A stretch of DNA of 64,000 bases, from assembly GCF_023091155.1 (NCBI RefSeq), contig NZ_JAHWXK010000001.1, positions 1,488,001 to 1,552,000 on the forward strand, given 5' to 3'. The number at the start of each line of letters is the position of its first letter. Position 1 is the stretch's first letter. The DNA comes from Microbacterium sufflavum (lineage in GTDB: Bacteria; Actinomycetota; Actinomycetes; Actinomycetales; Microbacteriaceae). The notes beneath the pieces were generated by a model. It was not told where the DNA came from. It saw only the letters and a list, made by a program, of their open reading frames with translations, and did no database searches. This document shows, piece by piece, positions 17,863-26,419 of the stretch. The translations under genes were made by a program, and so were the position numbers.

Positions 17863-18932
17863 GCCCACCCTCCCGAGCGACGGCGCGTGCGCACCAGCAG
17901 CCAGAGGAAGAACGGCCCGCCCACGAGGGAGGTGATCATGCCGATCGGGAGGTCGGCCAGGGGGACGGCCGTGCGGGCGACGAGGTCGGCGACCGCGATG
18001 AGCAGCGCGCCGCCGAGGGCCGAGGCGATCACGAGGGGCAGGTGTGCGGGTCCGATCATCATGCGCATGAGGTGCGGCACGACGAGGCCGGCGAAACCGA
18101 TGATCCCGGCGAATGCGACCGCGGCGCACACCAGCAGTGCGACGGTCACGATGACCACGAGGCGCAGCAGCTCCACGCGCACGCCGAGGTGCCGGGCGGT
18201 GCGCTCGCCGAGGGCGAAGAGGTCGAGGCTCGGCGCGACGATCAGGGCGACCACGACGCCGATCGCGACGAGCGGCGCCACGAGCTGGATGTTCGACCAG
18301 AGGGCCCCGTTGAGCGACCCGAGCTGCCAGAACACGATCTGCTCGCGCGTCGACGTGGTGCCGAGGAAGGTGAAGAACGCCATGCCCGCCCCGGCGATCG
18401 CGTTGATGGCGATGCCGGTGAGCAGCAGGGTCACGACCTCGGTGCGGCCGCCCGAGCGGCTGAGGAGGTACACGGAGAAGACCGCGACCAGCCCGCCCAG
18501 GAACGCGAACGCGGGGGTGGTCCACATGCCGAACGTGGCGAGGCCGAACGTGATGCTGGCCGCCGCACCGAGCGCCGCGCCCGACGAGACGCCCACCACG
18601 CCCGCGTCGGCGAGGGGGTTGCCGAAGACCGCCTGCATGAGCACGCCGGACACCGCGAGCGCGGCGCCCACGAGCAGGCCGAGCACCAGGCGCGGCAGTC
18701 GCAGCGTGTAGATCACGCCGTAGTCCGTGGCGGCGTCCGGCACCCAGGCGGTGTCGATGCCGAGGCCCCGCAGCAGCACGCCCAGCAACGCCGTGGGCGA
18801 CAGGTCGTACTGACCGCTGGTGATCGAGACGACGCACGTGACGGCGAGGGCGACGAGGAGCCCCGTGACGACCAGCCCGAAGCGCAGTCCGCGGTGCCGC
18901 GCCGGCGTAGGGGTGACGACCTCGCCGCTCAC
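17859..18932 (-). CDS. hmuU: Heme ABC transporter permease HmuU (FecCD family)
   Basis: 357 residues with the roughly ten membrane helices of the FecCD/BtuC fold. Family signatures include L-R-L-P-R-L-V-L-G-L-L-V-G-A-A-L-A-V-S-G, N-P-L-A-D-A-G-V-V-G-V-S-S-G-A and G-L-V-V-P-H-L-M-R-M. It overlaps hmuT and hmuV at both ends, indicating strict co-translation. The heme assignment rests on the adjacent HmuT-like protein and the divergent HtaA gene. Confidence 0.93.
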   Translation of the reverse strand: MSGEVVTPTPARHRGLRFGLVVTGLLVALAVTCVVSITSGQYDLSPTALLGVLLRGLGIDTAWVPDAATDYGVIYTLRLPRLVLGLLVGAALAVSGVLMQAVFGNPLADAGVVGVSSGAALGAAASITFGLATFGMWTTPAFAFLGGLVAVFSVYLLSRSGGRTEVVTLLLTGIAINAIAGAGMAFFTFLGTTSTREQIVFWQLGSLNGALWSNIQLVAPLVAIGVVVALIVAPSLDLFALGERTARHLGVRVELLRLVVIVTVALLVCAAVAFAGIIGFAGLVVPHLMRMMIGPAHLPLVIASALGGALLIAVADLVARTAVPLADLPIGMITSLVGGPFFLWLLVRTRRRSGGWA

Positions 18933-20035
18933 TGGGGCGGCTCGGCGGTGTACAGCGCGCGGGCGAGGGCGCCGATCACGTCGGCCGACCGGGGACCGAA
19001 GCTCAGGATCTCCGCGTCGGCCATGTCGATCACCCGGCGGTTCGCCCCGGCGGGGGTCTGTCCCACGGCGGGGATCCGTTCGATCAGCCCGTCGATGCCT
19101 CCCACGGACTCCAGGCCGTCGGTCATCATGACGAGCACGTCCGGCTGCGCGGCGACCAGGGCCTCCGCGGTCATCGGCTTCATGCCCTCCCAGCCGATCT
19201 CGGAGGCGACGTCGACACCGCCGACCGCATCGATGAGCGAGTCCGCCCCCGAGTCCGCGCCGAAGATGTAGTAGACGTTGGCGCTGCCGCGCACGTAGAG
19301 GAACAGCATGCGGGCGCGGTCCTCCGGTGTGGCCGGGGTCACCTGCGCGATCTCGCCGAGCACGGACGCCACCCGCGCATCGAGGCGCTCGATCAGCTCG
19401 GCGCCGCGGCTGGGCACCCCGAGCGCGGCGGCGATCTCGGTGACGAGCGCATCGGTGGTGTCGAGGCGACGGTCGCCCGAGATGACGACGACCGCGATCC
19501 CGGCGTCCCGGAGCTGCTGGCGGACTTCCTTCGGGCCGATCGTGGTGTCGGTGAGGATGACGGTGGGAGCGAGCCCGAGGATCGCCTCGGGGTTGAGCGT
19601 GTGGCCGGTCTTCGTGACCACGGGCAGCTCCTCGGTGCCGGGGAACAGCGTCGAGGAGTCACGGCCGACCACCTGGTCGCCGAGGCCGAGCGCGAACACC
19701 GTGGACGCGATCGTGCCGGAGATGTCGATCGGGAGGATGCGGTCGACGTCGGTCACCTCGACCGTCCGACCCTCGCTGTCGGTCACCGTCACGGGCAGCT
19801 GGGGCGCGGTGCGGTCGTCGACCGGGGTGATCGCGTGGCTGGCGAGGCAGGCGGTCGCGGGACCCGTGGCGGTGCGGACGTCGTCCACGAGGTCGAGCTC
19901 GGTGAGGGGGACCGAGGCCTGAGGGCAGGTGTCGTCGACGGCGGGCGGGGCCGCGGCGGTGGCGTCGGGGTCGGCGCAGGCGGCGAGTCCGACGGCGAGA
20001 GCGGCAGCCAGGACGAGGGCGGAGAGGCGTCGCAT
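18929..20035 (-). CDS. hmuT: Heme-binding lipoprotein HmuT
   Basis: 368 residues. A lipobox L-A-A-C puts the lipid anchor at Cys20. The periplasmic-binding fold of the TroA/BtuF class follows, with E-V-T-D-V-D-R-I-L-P-I-D and P-T-V-I-L-T-D-T. It collects heme from the cell-wall HtaA proteins and hands it to HmuUV. The ATG touches a DtxR/IdeR-like box, and the likely -10 is only about 6-11 bp upstream, so the mRNA probably has almost no leader. Confidence 0.92.
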   Translation of the reverse strand: MRRLSALVLAAALAVGLAACADPDATAAAPPAVDDTCPQASVPLTELDLVDDVRTATGPATACLASHAITPVDDRTAPQLPVTVTDSEGRTVEVTDVDRILPIDISGTIASTVFALGLGDQVVGRDSSTLFPGTEELPVVTKTGHTLNPEAILGLAPTVILTDTTIGPKEVRQQLRDAGIAVVVISGDRRLDTTDALVTEIAAALGVPSRGAELIERLDARVASVLGEIAQVTPATPEDRARMLFLYVRGSANVYYIFGADSGADSLIDAVGGVDVASEIGWEGMKPMTAEALVAAQPDVLVMMTDGLESVGGIDGLIERIPAVGQTPAGANRRVIDMADAEILSFGPRSADVIGALARALYTAEPPQ

Positions 20036-20053
20036 TAGGCAAGGCTATCCTAA
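20035..20053. promoter_or_regulatory. DtxR/IdeR-like iron box at the hmuT start
   Basis: The 19 bp TTAGGCAAG-G-CTATCCTAA match the DtxR consensus (TWAGGTWAGSCTWACCTWA) at 17 of 19 positions by eye. The box starts at the first base of the hmuT ATG (minus strand) and covers its likely -10 region. Binding is expected from known actinobacterial heme regulons, but is inferred here. Confidence 0.75.
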
Positions 20054-20103
20054 AACTTGACGCTGTCGTGGCGAGCGCCCTACGCTCGGGATCGACGGCT
20101 TAC

Positions 20104-20122
20104 TTAGCTGAGCCTAACCAAC
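20104..20122. promoter_or_regulatory. Second DtxR/IdeR-like box, htaA side
   Basis: TTAGCTGAGCCTAACCAAC matches the DtxR consensus at about 15 of 19 positions, with a good TTAG...CCTAAC core. It lies 73 bp upstream of the htaA GTG, downstream of a possible TTGACG/TACGCT promoter (20057-20062 and 20081-20086). It is weaker than the box at hmuT. Confidence 0.5.
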
Positions 20123-20194
20123 ATCCCATCCTCGCCCGACTGCCCGTGCGGCCTCGCCGGAGCGCTCCCGAGCGCCCGGCGGCCGTGGAGAATC

Positions 20195-23100
20195 GTGAAC
20201 GACACAGCCATCGCATCCCCCGGGAGCCCGCGCCTGCGCGCCCTGCTCGCCGCCCTGATCTCCGTCCTCCTCATCGCCGCCGGGGCGGTGATCGTCCCAC
20301 CCGCGCACGCCGCCGGCGGAACCGTGACCCCCACCGTCACCTCCGCAGACACCGCCGGTCTCACCGTGCAGGTGCAGGCGAGCGGTCTGCCCGACGTGAC
20401 CGGCGCCTACGCCGCGCTCATCGTGAAGGGCACCGAGAGCGGTCTGACCGGGTCCGGCGGCTACGCCGCGTTCGCGCTGCCGTTCCCGCGCGTGGAGGGC
20501 GGCGCGAGCAGCTTCGCCCTCACCGCCGCCGTGGGATCGCTCGACCGCACGAAGGCGTACGAGGTGCTCGTATGGCAGCAGCACTCCAACCCGAACGAGA
20601 CGACCATCTACGGCCGCGGCGACGTGGCGATCTCGGCGGCACAGTGGGATGCCCTGTTCGGCACCACGCCGACCGATCCCGGCGAGACCGACCCGGGCAC
20701 CGATCCCGGGGAGACCGACCCGGGCACCGATCCCGGTGAGACCGACCCGGGAGAGACGGACCCCGGTGAGACCGACCCGGGCACCGATCCCGGGGAGACC
20801 GACCCGGGCGAGACCGACCCGGGCGAGACGGATCCGGGTACCGATCCGGGTACCGATCCCGGAGAGGGCGAGCCGTCCGCGGCGATCGAGGTGTTCCTCG
20901 CCGACGGCGTGACCCCCGCGACCGGCGTCGCGCTCAGGGCCGGTGACCGGATCGTCGTGAAGGGCAGCGGCTACGACCCGACCGCGAACGTCGGCGGGCG
21001 CGGCGTGCCCATCCCCGCGCACCTGCCGCAGGGCACCTACGTGGTGTTCGGCAACTTCGGTGCGGACTGGCAGCCGTCCACGGGCGCCGCATCGTCGACA
21101 CGCTCCGTCGGTGCCCAGGCCTGGGCGCTCGCCGAGGGTGTGCTGGACCAGGTGCCCGCGCAGTATCAGGGCGCGATCCGTGCGCAGTGGGTCGACATCT
21201 CCACCGACGGCTCGTTCCAGGTGACGCTCACCCTGAAGGACACGCCCGCGACCCCCGGCTCCTACGGCGTCTACACCTATGCGGCAGGCGGTGTGCGCAA
21301 CGCCGACCAGGAGCGCAGCGTCGCCCTGGACTACCGCATCGCCCCCACGCTCACCGCGTCGGTGGAGTCCGCCACCGCGAAGGACGGCCTGACCGTCACG
21401 GCAGCCGCGGCGAAGCTCGGCGCGGTCACCGGCGCCTACGTGGCGCTCATCGAGGCGGGGACCGAGGCCGACGTCACGGCCGGCGGCGGCTTCCTCGCGA
21501 TGCAGTACGTGCGGAACATCGACGCCGGTGCGTTCACGGTCGACCTGAACACCGCCGCGAAGAACCTCGACCGCACCCAGACCTACGAGGTGATCGTGTG
21601 GAAGCAGCACACGATGCCGAACGACGCCACGATCCACGCGCGCGCCGCGGTCACGATCACCGACGCGCAGTGGACGGCGCTGCTCGGCGACGAGCCGGAG
21701 GAGCCGGCGGAGCCGAAGCCGCCCGTGACGCCGACGACGCCGCCGGTGAGCGTGCCGGGCGGCTCGCTGCGCTGGGCCATCTCCACGTCGTTCGCGAACT
21801 ACGTCGCCGGTCCCATCGCGCAGGGCGCCATCCAGGTGTCCGGCGGCGCGACGCGCTCCGGCGGACAGTTCCAGTTCGGGCAGACCGTCGGCGGCGACTA
21901 CGACGCGAGCACCGGCCTCGGCAGCGTGGTCTACCGCGGCGCCGTGCGCTTCACCGGTCACCACGGCGTGCTCGACGTCACGGTCTCCGACCCCGTGGTG
22001 CGGGCGACCTCGGCGGGAGCAGCGACGGTGTACGTGAGCAGCGGCGGCGCGCAGGTGCCGTTCGCGACGCTCGACCTGACGCGCGCGGCCCGGATCACGG
22101 CGAACGGAGCCGTGACCTACTCGGGCGCCCCCGCCACGCTGACGGCTGCCGGTCGTGACCGCGTGCTCTCGGGCTACTCCACCACGCTCGACCCGGTCAC
22201 GTTCACGATCGGCTCGGCCGCCGCGGCACCCTCGGGGTCGACCGGCACCGTCGCCGCCGCCGCGGTCGTGAAGCGGGCAGCGCTCCCCGCGACCCCGCCG
22301 GCGAGCGAGGGCATCGACGTCGACGAGCAGAACCTCGCCGCGCTCGCGTCCGGGCAGCCGGCCACCGTCACCGCCTCCGGGTTCCGCCCCAACGAGGAGG
22401 GCATCAAGGTCGTGGTGTACTCCACGCCCGTGCTGCTCGACACCGTGACCGCCGATGCCTCGGGTGTCGCGACCTGGTCGGGCGCCCTGCCCGCCGCGCT
22501 CGAGGACGGCGCGCACACGCTCACGTTCCAGGGGTCGGTCGACCGCGGTCTCGCGTTCACCCTCGCTCGCGCGACCGCCGCCATCGGCGCGTGCACGGTC
22601 GAGGCGGCGACGCTGAACTGGGGGTACAAGGAGTCGTTCCGCACCTACATCGAGGGCATTGCGAAGGGTGGCTGGACCCTGACCGACGTGGCGTACCGTT
22701 ACCCCGACTTCGTGTGGGAGAACGGTGCGGGCTCGCTCGACGGCACCGCGCTCACCGGGCTCGTCACCTACGGCGGCAGCATCGCGTTCACGGGTCACGA
22801 CGGTGCGCTGAACACGACGCTCGGGAACGCCAGGGTCGAGCTCGCGGGCGACACCGGCTACCTGGTGTTCGACGTGACCGGCACCACGCAGGCCGGGGAG
22901 AGCGTCGACCAGCAGGGCGTGCGACTCGCGGAGTTCCCGCTCGCGGACGCCGCGGTCGTCGACGGCGCGCTCCGGCTGGACGCGGTGGCCACGACGCTCA
23001 CCGAGGCGGGGGCCGCGGCCTTCGGCACGTATCAGGCGGGGGAGCAGCTCGACCCGGTGACCGCCGTGATCCCCGTCGACACCGCGTGCGGCACGGCCGT

Positions 23101-23299
23101 GGCGGAGGAGCCGGAGGCGGACGCGGAGGCGAGCGCGGCGGTCACCGCGGTGACGGAGCCGGCCGACACGGAGGGTGCACCGGTCTGGCCGTGGATCGTC
23201 GGCGGCCTCGTCGTCGTGGCGCTCGCCGCCGGGGGAGGCGTGCTGATCGCCCGCCGCAGCCGCACGGCACAGGCCGCGCCGGAGACCACCGAGGGCTGA
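20195..23299 (+). CDS. htaA: HtaA-type cell-surface heme-binding protein with two HtaA domains
   Basis: 1034 residues. Signal peptide (cleavage near A-H-A, residue 39); a roughly 120-residue domain (43-160) repeated at about 385-505 (both have V-T-G-A-Y-A/V-A-L-I, D-R-T-x-x-Y-E-V and Q-W-x-A-L); a 64-residue Asp-Pro-Gly-Glu/Thr repeat between them; HtaA domains near 522-690 and 806-950; an Ig-like stretch between the HtaA domains; then a membrane helix and basic tail. There is no LPxTG, so it is membrane-anchored. In Corynebacterium such proteins bind heme from hemoproteins for HmuTUV. GTG start after GTGGAG. Confidence 0.9.
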   Translation: MNDTAIASPGSPRLRALLAALISVLLIAAGAVIVPPAHAAGGTVTPTVTSADTAGLTVQVQASGLPDVTGAYAALIVKGTESGLTGSGGYAAFALPFPRVEGGASSFALTAAVGSLDRTKAYEVLVWQQHSNPNETTIYGRGDVAISAAQWDALFGTTPTDPGETDPGTDPGETDPGTDPGETDPGETDPGETDPGTDPGETDPGETDPGETDPGTDPGTDPGEGEPSAAIEVFLADGVTPATGVALRAGDRIVVKGSGYDPTANVGGRGVPIPAHLPQGTYVVFGNFGADWQPSTGAASSTRSVGAQAWALAEGVLDQVPAQYQGAIRAQWVDISTDGSFQVTLTLKDTPATPGSYGVYTYAAGGVRNADQERSVALDYRIAPTLTASVESATAKDGLTVTAAAAKLGAVTGAYVALIEAGTEADVTAGGGFLAMQYVRNIDAGAFTVDLNTAAKNLDRTQTYEVIVWKQHTMPNDATIHARAAVTITDAQWTALLGDEPEEPAEPKPPVTPTTPPVSVPGGSLRWAISTSFANYVAGPIAQGAIQVSGGATRSGGQFQFGQTVGGDYDASTGLGSVVYRGAVRFTGHHGVLDVTVSDPVVRATSAGAATVYVSSGGAQVPFATLDLTRAARITANGAVTYSGAPATLTAAGRDRVLSGYSTTLDPVTFTIGSAAAAPSGSTGTVAAAAVVKRAALPATPPASEGIDVDEQNLAALASGQPATVTASGFRPNEEGIKVVVYSTPVLLDTVTADASGVATWSGALPAALEDGAHTLTFQGSVDRGLAFTLARATAAIGACTVEAATLNWGYKESFRTYIEGIAKGGWTLTDVAYRYPDFVWENGAGSLDGTALTGLVTYGGSIAFTGHDGALNTTLGNARVELAGDTGYLVFDVTGTTQAGESVDQQGVRLAEFPLADAAVVDGALRLDAVATTLTEAGAAAFGTYQAGEQLDPVTAVIPVDTACGTAVAEEPEADAEASAAVTAVTEPADTEGAPVWPWIVGGLVVVALAAGGGVLIARRSRTAQAAPETTEG
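20675..20866 (+). repeat. In-frame Asp-Pro-Gly repeat linker in htaA
   Basis: Sixty-four codons encode 14 back-to-back units: eight DPGET and six DPGT or DPGE (the last). The DNA is itself repetitive, built on gaccgatcccggngag-like blocks with varying synonymous codons, so length change by slippage is possible. The segment is acidic and probably an extended spacer through the cell wall. Confidence 0.95.
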
Positions 23300-23311
23300 G
23301 CCGCGGACGCA

Positions 23312-23345
23312 CCCGCCCTCTCCCGGACGACCGGGGGAGGGCGGG
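23312..23345 (+). terminator. Strong hairpin terminator after htaA
   Basis: A 15-bp stem with one wobble, CCCGCCCTCTCCCGG with CCGGGGGAGGGCGGG and loop ACGA, lies 12 bp after the stop. Confidence 0.8.
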
Positions 23346-23396
23346 AGCGCAGGGGGCCGGGTGCCCGACCCGCCCGGACGGTGGGACAATGGAGAC

Positions 23397-23714
23397 ATGG
23401 CCCCCCAGGATTCCCACCAGACCGTCGAAGTGACCGTGCGCCGTGTGCCGCGGTACGGCGTGCTCATGGGCATCGGGGTCGTGCTCGGGGTCGTCGTCGC
23501 GGGCATCCTCACGATGATGGGCAGCTACGACGAGTCGCAGGCGCTCGACGTGGTGTATCCCCCCGGTCAGGTGTTCGGGTTCCTGCTGCTGTGGACCGTG
23601 CCGATCGGTCTCGCGCTCGGCGGGGTCGCTGGGCTCGTGCTGGAGCGGGTCGCGCGGCGCCACGACCGCGTGGTGAAGGTCGACCGCGAGACCGTCGTCG
23701 ACGGCGAGGACTGA
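23397..23714 (+). CDS. Small two-helix membrane protein, unknown function
   Basis: 105 residues. After a short polar N-terminus (R-R-V-P-R-Y-G-V) come two predicted membrane helices (about 24-44 and 60-82) separated by a loop with S-Y-D-E-S and Y-P-P-G-Q-V-F-G-F. A charged tail follows. Similar small proteins are conserved in Microbacteriaceae, but I know of no assigned role. The ATG nearest the conserved part is used. It converges on the next gene. Confidence 0.75.
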   Translation: MAPQDSHQTVEVTVRRVPRYGVLMGIGVVLGVVVAGILTMMGSYDESQALDVVYPPGQVFGFLLLWTVPIGLALGGVAGLVLERVARRHDRVVKVDRETVVDGED

Positions 23715-23716
23715 GC

Positions 23717-24322
23717 TCAGGCCAGCTCGGCGATCACGGGCCGGATGGCCGCGTCGAACGCCACCACGTCACGCCGCAGGCCGTCGGTCACCGCGACCGA
23801 CAGTGCCCCGATCCACCAGATGCCCCGCTGTGACAGCGGGAGCACCTGCACGTTCAGCTCGAACGAGTGGGCGCGCCGGCCGATCTCCCGCTCGAACTCC
23901 GCGATCGCGCTCGCATAGGCGCGGTACGCGTCGCCGCCCGTGTGGCTGGTCATGGCGCCGACGTAGCGGTCGTGCGCCGCGTGGGCGAAGCGCAGGGCGG
24001 TCGCGGCGTGCGGCCGGATCGCCGCGGCGAGCTCGTCGGCCCCGGTCGCGGGCAGCGCGACGAGCGTCTCGAACCCGTCGATGAGCTCGAGCGGCACCCC
24101 GGAGTGATGCGCCCGCGGCTCGACCGTCATGTCCCAGTAGTCGCGCCACTGCGCCTCGATGGCGGGCGAGGCGTCCACGGCATCCGGCGCTCGCACGGGG
24201 AGCTCCCGGAGGGTGGGCAGGTCCTCCGGCGCGCGGATGCCCAGCAGCTGCCGCAGGGCGAGCGCGACCAGCACGGGGACGCTCGCGTCCTCGCGGATGA
24301 GCCACTGCGGCTTGTCGGCCAT
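23717..24322 (-). CDS. Conserved hypothetical protein, soluble
   Basis: 201 residues, start MADKPQWLIRED chosen because upstream frame is Arg-rich noise. The composition is that of a soluble, mostly helical protein; I see no known catalytic motif or signal peptide. L-R-Q-L-L-G-I-R, W-R-D-Y-W-D-M-T-V-E-P-R and Q-R-G-I-W-W-I-G are the most distinctive stretches. A minus-strand promoter (TTGACG, 17 bp, TACCTT) sits 44 bp upstream, supporting a real gene. I do not recognise its family. Confidence 0.72.
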   Translation of the reverse strand: MADKPQWLIREDASVPVLVALALRQLLGIRAPEDLPTLRELPVRAPDAVDASPAIEAQWRDYWDMTVEPRAHHSGVPLELIDGFETLVALPATGADELAAAIRPHAATALRFAHAAHDRYVGAMTSHTGGDAYRAYASAIAEFEREIGRRAHSFELNVQVLPLSQRGIWWIGALSVAVTDGLRRDVVAFDAAIRPVIAELA

Positions 24323-24365
24323 GCGCCCATCGTAGGGGGCGGTGCACCGGGCTCGGCGTCCTCGC

Positions 24366-24394
24366 AAGGTAAACCCCTGGACGAGCCGCGTCAA
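24366..24394 (-). promoter_or_regulatory. Promoter for the hypothetical gene ending at 23717
   Basis: On the minus strand TTGACG (24394-24389) and TACCTT (24371-24366), 17 bp apart, give about 37 nt of leader before the ATG at 24322. Confidence 0.55.
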
Positions 24395-24474
24395 CCCTCG
24401 CCGTGATACCCGGAGGGGGGAGTAGACCTGCCTGCACGTCGGCGGCCGTCGGCGCGGAGTCGAGAGGAAGAACG

Positions 24475-25380
24475 ATGTCGCAGAGCAATGCACAGGGTGT
24501 CGCCGGCGGCGGCACGGACGAGTCGCCGGGGACCGTGAAGACCGCCGCGCACGAGGCGGCCGGGGTCGCCGGTACCGCGAAGGACGAGGCGGCGGGGGTC
24601 GTCGAGACCGCGAAGGCCGAGGCCGGCGCTGTCGCGCACGAGGCGAAGGACCAGATCCGCGACCTGTACCACCAGACCACGGCCGAGCTGTCGGAGCAGG
24701 CGGCGATCCAGCAGCGTCGCGTCGCGGACGGGCTGCGGTCGGTCGGCGGAGAGCTCGGCTCGATGGCGCAGAACGCCGAGGGCGGGGTCGCGGCGGATCT
24801 GGTCCGTCAGGCCTCCACCCGCATCCAGGGCATCGCCGGCTGGATCGGCGACCGTGACCCTGGGTCGCTGCTGACCGAGGTGAAGTCGTACGCGCGGGCC
24901 AAGCCGGGCACGTTCATCGCGGTCGCCGCCGTGGCCGGACTCGTCGTGGGACGCCTGACCCGGGCGCTGTCCGAGGGGGCGGCGGAGTCGGGTTCCGACA
25001 CGTCGACGCCGACCGCCGGCGCCGCCTCCACCACCGCGGTGCCGGGGGCGACCGCCTCTGGCCTCTCGGGAGCGGGAGCCACCCCGAACCTCGACCCCGC
25101 GGCGACGACGCCGGCGACGGTTCCCGGTTCCGCGACGAGCGCGGGCGCGGGTGCCGGTGTCGGTGCGGCCGGAGCCTCGGACACGGGCGGCAGCACCACG
25201 CTCGGCCAGCCGCCACTGCCGACCGACGGCACCGTGCCGGGTGCCCCCGATGGGATGAGCGGCATCGATGCGGGTACCGCGCCCTGGGGTGTGACCCGTG
25301 ACGAGGACCGCGGCGACACCCCGCTCTACGACAGGACGGACGCGGCCAACCGCGCACCGGGTGACGAGGAGCGACCATGA
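24475..25380 (+). CDS. Ala-rich membrane-anchored envelope protein
   Basis: 301 residues. The N-terminus (1-85) is a series of A-H-E-A/A-K-D-E-A heptad-like repeats predicted to form an amphipathic helix, as in LEA-like proteins. One membrane helix lies near 143-160 (F-I-A-V-A-A-V-A-G-L-V-V-G), and a long, disordered Ala/Gly/Thr/Pro tail ends in an acidic patch. It overlaps the holin-X gene by 4 bp, and that gene overlaps the DUF3618 gene, so the three form one translational unit. Function unknown; an envelope or stress role is an inference from context. Confidence 0.8.
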   Translation: MSQSNAQGVAGGGTDESPGTVKTAAHEAAGVAGTAKDEAAGVVETAKAEAGAVAHEAKDQIRDLYHQTTAELSEQAAIQQRRVADGLRSVGGELGSMAQNAEGGVAADLVRQASTRIQGIAGWIGDRDPGSLLTEVKSYARAKPGTFIAVAAVAGLVVGRLTRALSEGAAESGSDTSTPTAGAASTTAVPGATASGLSGAGATPNLDPAATTPATVPGSATSAGAGAGVGAAGASDTGGSTTLGQPPLPTDGTVPGAPDGMSGIDAGTAPWGVTRDEDRGDTPLYDRTDAANRAPGDEERP

Positions 25381-25799
25381 CCGACGCCACCCCGACGCCT
25401 TCGGAGCAGAAGGCGGAGACCACCTCGCTGGGCGACCTGCTCAGCGAGGTCACGAGCGACCTGTCCACGCTGATGCGACAGGAGCTGGAACTCGCGAAGG
25501 CGGAACTCAAGCAGTCCGCGACGCGGGCCGGCCGCGGAGCGGGCATGCTCGGCGGGGCGGGCTACGGCGCGATGATGGCCGTCTTCTTCCTCTCCGTCGC
25601 GCTGTGGTGGGGTCTCGGCTACTACGTGACCGGTCTCGGCTGGTCGGCCGTGATCGTCGCGGTCATCTGGGCGCTGGTCGCCCTGGTCCTGTTCCTGGCG
25701 GGACGCACGCAGTTGAAGAGCATCGAGGGGGCGCCGCGCACGGTGGACAGCCTCAAGCGGATCCCCGATGCCGTGAAGAGGAATGAGGAGAACAAATGA
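25377..25799 (+). CDS. Actinobacterial holin-X / phage holin III superfamily protein
   Basis: 140 residues. L-G-D-L-L-S-E-V-T-S-D-L-S-T-L-M-R-Q-E-L-E-L-A-K-A-E is the family's amphipathic N-terminal helix; two membrane helices follow (about 60-80 and 88-108). The PF07332-type family is widespread in actinobacterial chromosomes and is not evidence of a prophage. It is coupled on both sides to envelope proteins. Confidence 0.88.
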   Translation: MTDATPTPSEQKAETTSLGDLLSEVTSDLSTLMRQELELAKAELKQSATRAGRGAGMLGGAGYGAMMAVFFLSVALWWGLGYYVTGLGWSAVIVAVIWALVALVLFLAGRTQLKSIEGAPRTVDSLKRIPDAVKRNEENK

Positions 25800-26359
25800 G
25801 CGATTCACCCGACGCGATCCGCGCGGACATCGAGCGGACCAGGGCGGAGTTCGGCAGGGACGTCGACGCGCTCGCCGACAAGGTCACCCCCTCGAAGGTC
25901 GTGCACCGGCAGACGCAGAAGATGAAGGGTGCCGCGCGCTCCGTGGTCGACCGCGTCATGGGCGTGGCCGACGACGCGGGCGGTCACGTGGGCGACGCGT
26001 CGTCCTCGGTGGCGGATGCCGGCCGGCACGCCGTGGGGAAGGCGCAGGGCAACCCGCTCGCGGTGGGGCTCATGGCCTTCGCCGCCGGGCTCGTCGTCGC
26101 CGCCGTCATCCCGTCCTCCACGAAGGAGAAGGAGCTGGCGGGCGAGCTGAAGGAGAAGGCCCAGCCGCTGGTCGACGAGGTCACCGAGGTCGCGAAGACC
26201 GTGGGCGAGGATCTCAAGGAGCCGGCGCAGGAGGCGTTCGCGGCCGTGAAAGACGAGGCCGCCGGTGCCGCCGAGCACATCCGCGATGACGCGACCCACG
26301 CGGTGGACGAGGTCAAGGGCAGTGCGCAGGACGCCCGCGACACCGTCACCGGAAGCTGA
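25796..26359 (+). CDS. DUF3618 domain-containing membrane protein
   Basis: 187 residues. P-D-A-I-R-A-D-I-E-R-T-R-A-E-F-G-R-D-V-D-A-L-A-D-K-V-T-P is the DUF3618 signature (residues 4-33). A membrane helix near 87-103 is followed by a long charged helix with K-E-K/E-E-V-A-K repeats. DUF3618 genes almost always follow holin-X genes, as here. Function unknown, possibly membrane scaffolding under stress. Confidence 0.9.
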   Translation: MSDSPDAIRADIERTRAEFGRDVDALADKVTPSKVVHRQTQKMKGAARSVVDRVMGVADDAGGHVGDASSSVADAGRHAVGKAQGNPLAVGLMAFAAGLVVAAVIPSSTKEKELAGELKEKAQPLVDEVTEVAKTVGEDLKEPAQEAFAAVKDEAAGAAEHIRDDATHAVDEVKGSAQDARDTVTGS

Positions 26360-26373
26360 TCGGCGAGCGCTCC

Positions 26374-26413
26374 CCCGGGGTCCGATGCCGCGGCACGGCA
26401 CCGGACCCCCGGG
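26374..26413 (+). terminator. Hairpin terminator after the DUF3618 gene
   Basis: CCCGGGGTCCG pairs with CGGACCCCCGGG (one bulged C) around a roughly 17-nt loop, 15 bp past the stop. Confidence 0.65.
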
Positions 26414-26419
26414 CTCTGT

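Noticed and set aside
23200..23299. Sortase LPxTG signal at the HtaA end
   Set aside because: The tail has a membrane helix and basic residues but no LPxTG-like motif.
20114..23512. Very long minus-strand open frame opposite htaA
   Set aside because: It is antisense to a gene with clear HtaA domains, and the product is Arg/Gly/His-rich low complexity. High GC makes such frames common.
25377..25799. Holin-like gene as sign of a prophage
   Set aside because: It belongs to the actinobacterial holin-X family and sits between DUF3618 and an envelope protein; no other phage genes are near.
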